Positions 23,835 to 35,188 of a DNA stretch of 64,000 nucleotides are shown piece by piece. This DNA comes from Circinella umbellata. Its lineage: Eukaryota; Mucoromycota; Mucoromycetes; Mucorales; Lichtheimiaceae. The notes beneath the pieces are model-generated. The model ran no database searches. It saw only the letters and a list, made by a program, of their open reading frames with translations, and was not told the DNA's origin. The DNA is taken from contig JAIWNF010000018.1 of assembly GCA_025093555.1 (NCBI GenBank), forward strand, positions 310,001 through 374,000, given 5' to 3'. Position numbers and translations under genes: made by a program. Every line of letters starts with the position of its first letter. Position 1 is the stretch's first letter.

Positions 23835-26036
23835 ATGTCATTATTAATACGACAACGGATATCCTATTTAATTACAACACAATGTAATTCAACTACTATT
23901 ATTCGAATACGACCGACAACAAAAACGTTACCGCCCTGTTTTTCTTATTCAACTCAACCACTTGATAAAAAATCCAAAACAGTTTTGACAGAATATGTTT
24001 ATGGTCGAACTCGAATCTATACCAGTTTACAAACAATGGCTAAAGGAAAACCAGCAACCAGTGGAAAAACACGTATTGGATCCCCTATTACTTCACCTCC
24101 ATTAGCGTGGCAATGGCTTCAACGTTCTGAAAATAAACTAGCTTCTTCGAGTACAGAAATTGGTGGTGATAGTGATGATACTATGGAAAGTCATAATAAT
24201 AATAATAATAAACAATTTCAAATTTTGGGTTCTTTAAAACAAAGTATGCGTGAAATGTTTTTACCAGTTGGGTAAGTTTTTGTACCTGGTTTTTTTCTTC
24301 TTTTCAAACAGATTTGATACATTTGTGCCCTTTTTTTTAAAACAAAAATTTTATAGTTATCCAGAATCAGTTCACAGTTGTTATAAAAAATTTCATATGT
24401 GGTTAGCATTAGAAACATATGTTGGATCTGCTGTAAGTAAATAATAATAAACAATTTTTATTATTAGGATTTATAATATTAATCATGTTTGTATTTAGAT
24501 TGGTGTATTATGTTCTCAAGCAATGCTTTCATCATTAGGTTTAGGAGCTGCAGAAGCAACAGGTGGTGCTGTTGCTATTCAATGGTAAAAGTCCTTTTTT
24601 TCTTTGATAATATAGAAAAGACGATAAAAGACTCATATAAAGAAATGGAATCCTTTTTTTTTTATTAGGGTATTAAAAGACGGTATTGGTGAATTTGGTA
24701 AATTGTTCTTTATTAAACAATTTGCAAGTTCATTTGATTCACACCCTAAAAGTTGGAAAATTGTATGTAATCATCTCTCTTTTTTAATATTTTTTATTAT
24801 TGGGGTTATTCATTGATGAATTCTTCATAGGTTTGTGAAATATTTTCTGGCATTGGTTGTTTCCTTCAATTGTGTACTTCAGTAGTATCACCCAAATTCT
24901 TTTTACCACTTGCAGCAGGTATAATATATATATATATATATATATTACATGCTATTTGATTTGGTTCCATTCAAATATATTTAATTTCTTCTCCATTTTT
25001 TTTATAGTGGGAAATATGTTTAATTTAGTGCATGAATCGATTTGGGTTGCATCCCATATGACATTTACAAAACATTTTGCGGTAAAGAACATTATATTAT
25101 TGAAGACTCATAACCCAAGAGAACTAAACTTATTTAATACTATATAGCTCAGTGGTAATATTGGTGATATCGTCGCAAAAGATGATGCACAAATGTCAAC
25201 CGCTCATTTATTAGGCATGTTGACAGGTGTTGGTGTGATTGCTTTATCTCATGAACCTATTTATCTTTTTGGTGCATTTACTCTTTTAACACCTATTAAT
25301 ATTTGGTCCACAATCAAAATGCTTCACGCAGCAGAATTTGAAGTACTGAATCAAGCTAAATTGACTTTATTAAGTCGAACATTTATTGATACGGGTAAAG
25401 CAGTAGATTATAAAGAATTAAAACCACGTGAAATTGGATTTGGTGAATGGATTAAACCAGGTACACAAGGTACCATTCGACTTAAATTAGGTTCAAGTGC
25501 AGAAAAGTCATTCAATTCCGTAGGTGAAGTTCAAGACACAGTCAATATTTTAAAGGTAAAAATAATTTATATAAAAACAAACAAACCATGATTATTTATA
25601 CATCTTTTCTATTATCTTTTAGAATGAAAATTATTTATTAAGTTATCGTAAAGGAACAATGCAAGTACTTTTACATGATGATATTGAATCACCCAACGTG
25701 ATTCAATCTATATTACATGCTACCAAATTTCATGATACCCTTGAAAAGGATAATATTCATAAAGAAACCAATTGGTCAGGTTATTTAACTGCGCTGGACG
25801 ATAGTTTAATATGGACCAAACAGAATATATCTAATTTTGAAAAATCTTTAAATGATAAAGGTTGGCAAAGTGAAACAGTTTATTGGAATGATGGGTAAGC
25901 GCTTTTCTTTTTCTTTTTTCACTTGTTATTATATCATATTAATACTATTTTTCAAAAATTAAAAATTAGTGGTGTAAGATTAAGTTGGGAAGGTCATCCA
26001 TCATTAAATCAAGTAGAACAAAATAATCCATTATAG
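23835..26036 (+). CDS. RUS (root UVB sensitive, DUF647) family protein
   Basis: Exons: 23835-24271, 24357-24432, 24499-24584, 24669-24762, 24831-24918, 25008-25081, 25148-25555, 25623-25894 and 25970-26036, giving 533 residues. The N-terminus (MSLLIRQRISYLITTQCNS) is basic and could target mitochondria. The DUF647 core runs from about residue 140 to 400: FLPVGYPESVHSCYKKFHMW, GVLCSQAMLSSLGLGA, VLKDGIGEFGKLFF, GNMFNLVHESIWVASHM, then FALSGNIGDIVAKDDAQ. The family is best known in plants (RUS1/RUS2, UV-B sensing and vitamin B6 balance) and as human RUSF1; the fungal role is not established. Several hydrophobic stretches suggest membrane association. The C-terminal 150 residues are soluble and less conserved. 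It is convergent with the dihydrofolate synthetase gene, 112 bases apart. Confidence 0.9.
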
Positions 26037-26148
26037 AAACATATATATATATACATACAACAGCAACAACAACCACTTGTAAATTCTTCTCCATCCCCCT
26101 TTTTAAAATTAAATAGATTAACTACCCTTCTTTAATAAATAATAATAA

Positions 26149-27423
26149 TTACTTTTTGTTTTCATTTAAAAATCTATAAAAATCAGCAACAAGATAAAGT
26201 GATCCACATATCACAACCTTATAATTTAAATCATCATTTGGTAAAGCTTGTAAGCAAGATTTTATATTACCAAATGTTTTAACCTCTTTCACCAGTAATT
26301 TATCTGCAATATCTTTAATCTCTTGAGGTGATACACTTTCAATCCATGGCATGCCAACAGGTTGAGAAAAGGGTACTGCAAAAATACTATCTTTGGGTCT
26401 TAATAATATCTGTAACATCTCTTTAATATCTTTTCCTGTTGTCACTCCTACAATCCAAATAATACTTTGTTGTTGTTTTGAATCAATAGTATCATCAATA
26501 TATTTTCGTAAAGCACGTGTTGCTGGAGCATTGTGTGCACCATCTACCAATATGGATGGTAATTTTTGACCTCCTTTTAAAATAGTAGATGGTATTTGTT
26601 CAAGTCTACCAGGCCAATATGTTTTTGCTATACCCTCTTGTAATTGTTTATCAGTGAATTGAATATCTCCCAAATCTCGTAACCAAATCAATCCAGTAAT
26701 GGCTGTTGCTGAATTAGCACGTTGATAATCACCCCGTAATGGAACTGAATAATCATAAATATGTTCATCTAATTCCAATCGATATTCTCCTTCTTCTTTT
26801 CGTTGTTCAGCTTCCTTGACCAATTTAAAAGGTGCATTTAATTTCATTGCTTGTTGAACCAATGTATTCAAAACATCCGATTCATCTTGAGGTGCAAGAA
26901 CAACAGGACATCGAGGTTTTATAATTCCGGCTTTGGCTTGAGCAATGGATTCCATACTTCCACCCAAAATAGTCGCATGATCCCAACCAATAGCTGTAAT
27001 AATAGTCATTTTGGGATGTTTAAATACATTGGTAGCATCCAATGTTCCACCTAATCCAACTTCCATAACCACCCAATCCAATTTATGATTAACAAATATC
27101 AATAAACTTGTAGCAACCAATCGTTCAAATGAAGAAGCAAATAATTGTTGATCATTATTCACACGTTCAACATATAATAGTGTTCGATCATATTCTTCTT
27201 TGCCGACAGGTCCATCATTAATATAAATACTATCTTGAGGTTCAATTAAATGAGGAGAATTGAATCGTCCGACAGTCAGGTGAAGTTGACGTAAAACGGA
27301 AGCTGTATAAGCACATACAGAACCTTTTCCATTGGTGCCTGCAACATGAATAACTTTTAATTGATCTTGAGGGTTACCAAGAATAGATAACAATTTTTGA
27401 ATACGTTCTAATCCCAAGTCCAT
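26149..27423 (-). CDS. FOL3: Dihydrofolate synthetase (FolC/Mur ligase family)
   Basis: A single exon of 424 residues. The ATP-binding loop HVAGTNGKGS lies at about 26-35. FNSPHL and the catalytic-region motif VVMEVGLGGTLDATNVF follow, then IGWDHATILG, KAGIIKP and the C-terminal ligase-domain motif ILVDGAHNAPATRAL. The enzyme adds the first glutamate to dihydropteroate to make dihydrofolate. Folylpolyglutamate synthases share the fold. I favour the dihydrofolate synthetase branch because the length matches yeast FOL3 (shorter than fungal MET7) and there is no mitochondrial presequence; polyglutamylation activity cannot be excluded. It diverges from the DNA primase gene across a 168 bp promoter with three CGCGT cores. 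Confidence 0.88.
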   Translation of the reverse strand: MDLGLERIQKLLSILGNPQDQLKVIHVAGTNGKGSVCAYTASVLRQLHLTVGRFNSPHLIEPQDSIYINDGPVGKEEYDRTLLYVERVNNDQQLFASSFERLVATSLLIFVNHKLDWVVMEVGLGGTLDATNVFKHPKMTIITAIGWDHATILGGSMESIAQAKAGIIKPRCPVVLAPQDESDVLNTLVQQAMKLNAPFKLVKEAEQRKEEGEYRLELDEHIYDYSVPLRGDYQRANSATAITGLIWLRDLGDIQFTDKQLQEGIAKTYWPGRLEQIPSTILKGGQKLPSILVDGAHNAPATRALRKYIDDTIDSKQQQSIIWIVGVTTGKDIKEMLQILLRPKDSIFAVPFSQPVGMPWIESVSPQEIKDIADKLLVKEVKTFGNIKSCLQALPNDDLNYKVVICGSLYLVADFYRFLNENKK

Positions 27424-27591
27424 AATTTTGGGCCAAGGGCTAAAAAAAGGTAAATAAAATTAAAATAACCAAGAGATTTTTTTCAATCTACCTCAAATTA
27501 TTTTATATTTTTTCGCGTTTTTTATTCGCGTACCGCGTGTTACACTTTTTTTTTTTTTTTTTTTGTTCCTGTACCAAACCCCTAATATACA
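27424..27591. promoter_or_regulatory. Divergent promoter with three CGCGT (MCB-like) cores
   Basis: This is the whole gap between the ATGs of dihydrofolate synthetase (minus) and primase small subunit (plus). CGCGT occurs at 27514-27518, 27527-27531 and 27534-27538, within 25 bases, in otherwise AT-rich DNA. A long T tract (27547-27564) follows on the primase side. In yeasts MBF binds ACGCGT and turns on S-phase genes, including primase; the cores here match CGCGT but not the leading A, so the MBF link is inference. Confidence 0.5.
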
Positions 27592-29857
27592 ATGACTGAT
27601 AAAAAACAAAGTAAATTATTTACTATTATTATTCTTTTGTAGAAATTATAAAAAACATTCTACAGTACAAAATTTTCAACTTGATAAAAAAAAAAAGTAC
27701 TCAATTAGGATCATTTATAATTATTTTAGTTAGTGAAGAACTTAAAGATGTTGACATGTCCATTTTTGACGACGACGACGACGACACAATGGAAGACGAT
27801 ATTAATCAAGTAGACGATCACTTGGCCAATGTTCATTTACAAACACCTGAACGAGCGCAATTTCAACCTAAATTCTTGTAAATAAATAGTATATTCATAC
27901 AAATGTTCTTCTTGTTTAAAATAATAAACTCAATTAAAAAAAAACTTATATATATTTTTTAGATCAACAACTCAAGAAGACGATCAAGTATTTTTATTAA
28001 GATTATTTTATCAGCGATTTTTTCCATATAAAACATACTTTAGCTGGCTCAATTATGGATTGGATATAAGCAAAAACTTTACCCATCGAGAATTTAGTTT
28101 TACGTTACCGTCTGATATTTATATTCGTTATAATTCATTTGCTAATGTTGATATAATGAAAAAAGAAATTGAACGTTTACAACCTATAAAAATTGATATT
28201 GGTGCTGTTTATTCTGTCAAGGTAAATGATTCTTCCTTCCTTTCTTCCACCTCTTTTTAGATCATTCAATTGAAAATATATTTTTTTACTATTTATTAGC
28301 CAAAAGATAAAAAGACTGTCAATGAAAAGGTTTTTAAGCCATTGGAAAAAGAACTTGTATTTGATATTGATATGACAGATTATGATGAAATTCGAACATG
28401 TTGCAGGTAAAATAAAAATAAATAAATGAAATCAATTAAAGTGATCGGTTCTCATTCATATTATCTATTAGTGGTGGTGATATTTGTCACAAATGTTGGG
28501 AGTTTATGACAATTGCTATTAAAGTAATCGATGTATCATTACGAGGTAAGTTATTTATTTTAATAATTTCAATAGATATATATATATATAAAGGAATGGA
28601 AATGGAACTAATTAGTAATATAATAGAGGACTTTGGTTTTAAACATCTTCTTTGGGTATATTCGGGTCGTCGTGGTGTACATTGTTGGGTATCTGATGAA
28701 CGTGCACGAAAATTGGATAATGAAAGTCGAAAAGCTATTGTAGGCTTTTTGGAAATTATTAAAGGAGGTGCTGAAATGTCACGTAAAGTCAAGTTACCAC
28801 CCATTTTACATCCATCACTTAGGTAAACATAGTTTCAATTTCATACATATTCCTATCGTGAATTTTTTAACTCATTAGTATTTTTTTTTGTATATATGTT
28901 ATTATAGTCGATCCTTAGAAATTGTCAAACCTTATTTTGGATCATTGGTATTAGATGCACAAGGAGTATTAGATACACCTGATGAATGGAATAAAGTATT
29001 GGATTTTATAAATGATACAGGTAAAGATGACAAATAGTATCAGAAAAAAAAGTAGAGATGACTGATTTCAATTATAATAGATATAAAAAATGAACTTAAT
29101 GAACAATGGAGTGAAATACCATCAAGATCTGGAGTTAATAAATGGCAAGATTTAAGAAATGCATTAGAACATAAAAAAAGACCTGTATGTTATCATTATT
29201 ATTATAGATTAAGGATTATAAATAAGAGAAGGAATGACTGAACTTTATATATATATATATAGGATCGAGAATCTATTGCAAGAGATTTAATTTTTCAATA
29301 TACATATCCAAGACTTGATGATAAAGTATCTGTACAAATTAACCATTTATTAAAGAGTCCATTCTGTGTTCATCCAAAAACTCGTATGTATTCTAATAAT
29401 AATCAACATAATGAATCATATTAATCTTATTACCCTTTTTTTTAATATATAGAACGTGTATGTGTACCCATTAATCCACAAATGTGTGAAAAATTTGATC
29501 CATTAGCAGTACCTACACTTGGTAAACTTTCTGAAGAATTAAATGTATATGATGCAAAAAATCAAGACGATTCTGATCGTAAAATACCAGGTAAATAGAT
29601 AATAATACTTCATTTTTCTTTAATTAATACAAGTTGAATTGATTCCTTCTCTTTTGTGATGTAGATTATAAGAAAACATCATTACGTCCATATATTGAAA
29701 TATTTGAAAAATTTGTTAATACACTTATCATTGAAAAACAACGAGAAAAACGAGGTAAGATAAAAAACAAACAAACAAACTGCTCTTCATATATAAACTT
29801 ACTGATACTTGCAAAATATAATTATTAGATAATGCACAATCAAGTATGGAATTCTAA
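27592..29857 (+). CDS. PRI1: DNA primase small (catalytic) subunit
   Basis: Exons: 27592-27610, 27730-27877, 27963-28221, 28300-28406, 28472-28545, 28627-28822, 28908-29020, 29081-29184, 29263-29383, 29453-29590, 29665-29754 and 29829-29857, giving 465 residues. An acidic N-terminal extension ([11 protein letters not shown]) precedes the PriS core: [38 protein letters not shown], then the metal-binding aspartates in [16 protein letters not shown] Cys/His cluster ([13 protein letters not shown]) and the nucleotide-binding segment [20 protein letters not shown] follow. It makes RNA primers for DNA polymerase alpha at replication forks. The twelve exons include a 19-base first exon whose splicing joins MTDKKQ to ISEELKDV. 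The divergent partner is dihydrofolate synthetase. Confidence 0.92.
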
Positions 29858-30051
29858 TAAATAATAACAAATAAAATAATAATAAAACTTCATGTATAAA
29901 GTAATTTTTTTTTTTTTTTTTGCGGGAAATAATATATAATCATCCAGAGATATTTAGAAATTTTGGCGCAGCCAGCTTATTATTTCTGTCTCTCTCTTCT
30001 TTCTCACTTTATAAAATTCTCGACTTTTTATATATATTATATTGAAAAAAA

Positions 30052-31642
30052 ATGGACATTTCTCAACGTCTTAAAGATTGTATCACTAATTCACAGCAAA
30101 AAGATAAATTGGATGGATTTCGAAGTGTTCTTGATGACATTTTATCTTCTACACCATTAGGTCCTGATCAAGTACAACACCTTAAGGATTACGTGGAATC
30201 TGTTTTAGACGAACAAACAGGATTAGTCGTATCACGTCAACTTTTGGCTGAATTTATTGATCTTTTTGATAAACGTATAAAGGATAATGAAATACAAAAA
30301 CAATTATTATTGTTTGCCATTGAACGTGCACAACCTAGAGCTGTTAGCTTTGAAGAACAGGTAAAAAAAAAAAAACGCGTTCTTTTTTTTTCTTTATATG
30401 TCGATGTTTTTATTCTAACAAAAAAAAAAAAATTAGCTTTCACAACTTAGAGAAAAATTAGCTGGTGTATATGAAGCAGAAGAAGAATTTCTTGAAGCTG
30501 CTCAAGTTCTTCAGTCTATTCAACTTGATTCAGGTCATCGGTAAAATATAAAATGGATAAAATGTGATGGATAGCAATAAACCTTTTTTTTTTGTTTCTC
30601 ATAGTATAAAAAAACTTATATTCTTTCATATATATCATTAGTGCTATCTCAGATGATTATAAACTTCAAGTATATATTCGTATTGTCCAATTATTACTTG
30701 AAGTGGATGAACCTGTACCTGCAGAAACATATTTAAATCGTGCAGCCTTATTACAACCTACGACAGAAGATTTTGTTCTTGGTTTAAAATTCAAATTATC
30801 TCAAGCACGTATTCTTGATGCTAAACGACGTTTCTTAGAAGCTGCATCCAAATATCATGAACTTAGTTATGTATCTCAAATTGATGAAGATGAACGTATT
30901 CAATGCTTGTAAGTGTTATTTTATATACCTATATATAAGCGATGACAATGAAAGATTTAACATTGTTGTTGTTGTTGTTGTTGTTGTTGGGGAATTATAT
31001 AGAACGGCAGCAGTTCAATGTGCTGTTTTGGCAGGTGCTGGACCACAACGTTCACGTACATTAGCAACACTTTACAAGGACGAAAGAACACATCATCTTC
31101 CTTCTTTTCCAGTTCTTGAAAAAACATATATTGAACGTGTCATCCGATCTGAACAAATAGCCGAATTCTTTTCTACACTTAAACCTCATCATGTTGCCAA
31201 ATTAGGAGATGGTACGACTGTATTTGATCGTGCTATTCGTGAACATAATTTGTTATCTGCTTCCAAGATTTATAATAATATTACATTTGATGAATTGGCT
31301 TCTTTATTAAATGTATCAAGTGATAAAGCAGAAGAAATTGCAAGTCAAATGATTACTGAAAATCGTATGGTGGGTAGTATTGATCAATTGGAACGTCTTA
31401 TTTCATTTGAATCAGGAGGTGCGGCACATAATGAACGTAATGGAGATTCAGCAATTACTGCTGCAGCAGCTGCTGCTAATGGAACTACTCAAACCAATCG
31501 ACGTATTGAACCATCCATGTTGGAAATATCAAAATGGGATTCAGCTATTCAAACATTGTGTCATGATATGGATACTATTATTGCTTCAATGAATGAAAAA
31601 TATCCAGAATATGTAGCAAATAACTTTGAAGCAATTGCTTAA
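30052..31642 (+). CDS. CSN4: COP9 signalosome complex subunit 4
   Basis: Exons: 30052-30360, 30437-30540, 30642-30908 and 31003-31642, giving 439 residues. The N-terminal two-thirds are TPR-like helices ([49 protein letters not shown]). The PCI domain follows ([60 protein letters not shown]), with an Ala-rich loop and a final helix. These are the hallmark segments of CSN4, a scaffold subunit of the complex that removes Nedd8 from cullin-RING ligases. The proteasome-lid relative Rpn5 shares the fold but not the [14 protein letters not shown] segment as closely. The gene starts 194 bases after the primase stop, on the same strand. Confidence 0.92.
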
Positions 31643-32955
31643 CTTTTTTTTTCAGTAGATTTTGTTAAATGACATTATCTTCCCCACCCTTCTCTCTTTT
31701 TTTTTATTCCCCTCAATTCCTTGTTGTTGTAAATATACATATAATATAGTATTTTCCGCTTTATATATATATATATATTATATATCCTTATATTACTGAT
31801 TATACTGTAGGTAATACTAAGATTGTTCATTTATTTGATGATATATACAATTTTACTTGTCTATAATATTTTATATATCATAATCATATATATTTACATA
31901 GAGCCACGTGTCACAAACAGAGTGTAAAAAAAGACTTTATGGGTTGAGAGATGTATAATTACTTGTTCGTTGGGTAATAATAAAAACATGGTATATTCTT
32001 AAATGATTCATTAAGTCAAATACTGTATCAAGCTCTAACGTATCAGAGTATATAGATGATATTTGACTTACACGATAATAATTCCCTTTGAAAAAGAACA
32101 TTATTGAAATAATACTAAAATATACTTTGCTTACTATGACTTTATTAAAGAAAAAAGTCATTAATCTAATTAAATGGGGTGATTATCATGGATAGGTGGG
32201 AGGATTAAAATTGTTTTTAAAATTCTGATGACTAGGTGTATATTACATATAGATTTATACTTATACTATTCTGAAACACCAAGGTCCTTCGTAGTGCTTA
32301 ATCTTATATCTGTACGTACGTATCTTGATGGTAATAAAAATAAATAGTGAACCTATCTCATGAGAAGATACATACGTAGTAGCACCGAATTATATAAAAT
32401 CTGACATAAAACTGTATTATTACGTAGTATAGTAAGAAAAGAAACAGTTACTTTGATCTTGAAATTACGACAACGAATAATTCAATACAGAAGACAAATC
32501 CTATGAACCTATACGTAAACGTATTGATTTTGCTACTCATCTCCCCCATATGAAGGTATTTATAATATCCTATCAGAACTATCAACAGTTGAATTTTTTT
32601 GAATGCCTAGAGGTGGTCGGATTTGTTACAAAAGCTACCCAAATTGTGGTATAAAGTCATCGTCGATGGCGAGAATTATACACTGAATTATCAATTATCA
32701 TTGATTTGCAAATCTATACGTAGGTAAATATTGGATTTCTGATGGCTGTCAAGAAACACTTGATGGGAGTGTGACTGAAAAATACTTGTGGAAGTATGAA
32801 CGATTTGGAATTTCAGGTAAGCGTAAAAAAATAAGTACGTAAATTGATAACAAAAAAAAAGAAATACTAGCAACTAATCAATATATTATTTACGGATTCA
32901 TAGGAAGGGATTGTTCAGATTTTATTGGCTGGTAGGGATGTATTGAACTGTATAA
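31643..32955. other. Gene-free interval
   Basis: AT-rich DNA with TA-repeat stretches (about 31762-31785). A short frame near 32625-32750 (KLPKLWYKVIVDGENY) might be an outlying exon piece of the broken LRR-like gene further right, but the evidence is weak. Nothing else was recognised. Confidence 0.45.
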
Positions 32956-33367
32956 GACATTTTTATATCAACATAATCACCTTTATTATTATTATTACCA
33001 TTGTTACGTACTATTACCATTATTATCAGTATGAGTATCAGTACCATTATTATTGTTACTATTATCTATATCACCAATTGTTTTAAAGTACCACAAAATG
33101 CCAAACTACGTGATATTATTGGTGTATACTGCGACAGCATAAATAGCCCAAATAAAATCTTTTCTTTAGTTCTATCTTTACCCTTAAAATCTTTCAGTCT
33201 TTTAACAATTAAATTGACCTAACAATAGTTTTTTTAAGCATAAAGTCTCTTAAACTCATTATAAGATTTCTCTTTTGTGGATTCAGACGTAATATTCCTG
33301 AATATAAGAACTCCCACAACCCATATTTCTATCCTATTTTATATTACCTGTTATTAAAATACAACAA
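32956..33367 (+). repeat. Dispersed repeat, copy B (solo-LTR-like)
   Basis: This is the second copy of the repeat at 3058-3531, in the same orientation. It shares the GACATTTTTATAT start, ACTACGTGATATTATTGG, the 200-base right half and the AAATACAACA end. The head is a longer ATT-rich microsatellite and the 22 bp array of copy A is missing. No clear target duplication flanks it. Confidence 0.6.
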
Positions 33368-33459
33368 CATACGTAGTATATCAGTTCTTCTTTATACAAA
33401 GTACTTCAATCACACATTGAACGTTTCAACATTTACAAAATTCATTAACTGAACTAGAG

Positions 33460-33850
33460 AAATAGTTTATACTCGTGATACACGATATGTGCTTCCATTT
33501 AATATGCCAAATCTATCTTCCATCCTTCGTGCATGTCCTACTTTCAAAACGGCTTGAAGTTTTGTTACATGATAGTAATATTACACAATATTCTGATGAA
33601 CAAGGCGACCATGGAGCACCAAATAACTTAAAGCTCACTCATCTACACTGGCATCCTGGTGCATATATAATTGTAGAAGAGCTTGAAAAACTTGTCTTCT
33701 GCCCTTTGCTTTTATATATTAGTATCGGGTCATTTGAAGATCTAGTTCTATTTTGACATTTCGCAATCAATGTGCACCAAAATTACGACATCTACACTTG
33801 GATGTAGGTGAACACACCAAGTCTGTCTTATGTTCTTATACTGTAGTAGT
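33460..33850 (+). pseudogene. Broken leucine-rich-repeat / F-box-like gene fragment
   Basis: Pieces in different forward frames read like the LRR region of the F-box proteins common in Mucorales. They are LPFNMPNLSSILRACPTFKT (about 33490-33555, ending in a stop), then EQGDHGAPNNLKLTHLHW and IIVEELEKLVFCPLLLYISI (33600-33730), then APKLRHLHLDVGEH (33775-33816) in another frame. A further scrap, WEELEYL, occurs near 34015. Frame changes and stops between pieces indicate decay. The dispersed repeat copy B lies immediately upstream and may have disrupted it. The LRR reading is from pattern only, so confidence is limited. Confidence 0.4.
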
Positions 33851-35188
33851 AATAATGATGATAACGACAACAACGATGGGGACATCAAAACTGATGCTGA
33901 TTTCTTCACAAAAGAAGAAGAAAAAAGAAGAATGATTATGAGAAACAATAACAAGAGTGTGAAGAATAAATTGGAAAGTTTTGATTATTAAATGTTCTAG
34001 TCGAGTAGATTGGGAGGAATTAGAATATCTAATCCGAATCGATTAAATGTCATTGAAAAAAAATTGACCCCTTTGTCATTACGAATTATTTTGATCTGAC
34101 GACTCTGCTGGATATTTTTCAAATATCATTTCTTAAGATATTCAAACACATATTGAAAATGAAGGGCATCCATTCATGCTACTTTGAACAAGTATATAGT
34201 TCATTGTCAACTAACAAGAAAAAACAGAAAGAAAAAGTTTTAGAAAACAACAAAAGTAATTAACAATACAATCAGAGTTTTGTAACAAGATATTTTAACA
34301 GGGACATCTCCCATGGTTTATGGAAGGTCTCTGTAAAACTTATAGTAGGAGACCATCTTTTTGAAAAGTTATAATATTACGGAAAAAGGAATACTTCAAT
34401 CTTGTATATGTCGAGTCGAGTTTAGAAAAGCTTTCTGTTTTGGCATGTAAAAATGTTACCTCAGAAGTCAAAGAGTATATAAAACAAAAGCTAGAACAAT
34501 AAAAACAGTAACAAACTATATCATACGTAAGACATTACGTAAAACACTGTTTAAAAATTAGAAGCAATACTCAAAATCAAATTGACTCTTGAAAACGATC
34601 AGCTACATCACAGTCACTGAATACTACAATCATAGTTACACCTTAAGCAAGAAAACTGATACATATGTCTTAAGCTTATATGACTGAATCACCACGTATA
34701 CCAGTATTTATACTAAATAGGCGACGCTGTTTCCTACTTCATTTCTATCCATAACAACAATCATTCTTGTCCATGCGTTAATACAGGTTCATGGGGTAGA
34801 TCAATTTGAGCCTTTTTTTTTATTGAGTAAAAAATATGTGATATTACAAGTATCTTGACAATGATGCTGTTTTTGGTCGTTGTTATTTAAGGGTTTATAA
34901 TTTATGATACTCAAACTTTCATATGGTGAAGAGTGAGGGGCAGGCATAAAATATAATACAAAAGCTTTTCACATGTGCTTTATGTATGTGGATTCACCCT
35001 TGTTTCGAGAAAAACTCTCCGACCTGCATTTTGTTCATGTTAAAGGAAAAACGTTTTCTACCGAATTATTATTATGCTGTGGGAACTGAAGCGGAGCATT
35101 TTACCTAAAAAGGAAAACCCCGAAAGAAGCTTAAAAATCGATAATTTTTTTTTTTTACCCCACACAACGTTCTCTTTTTCATAATAAT
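33851..35188. other. Gene-free interval
   Basis: No supported exon was found. It may still contain scattered remains of the LRR-like pseudogene up to about 34200, and then the promoter of the hydrolase gene. AT-rich without notable repeats. Confidence 0.45.
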
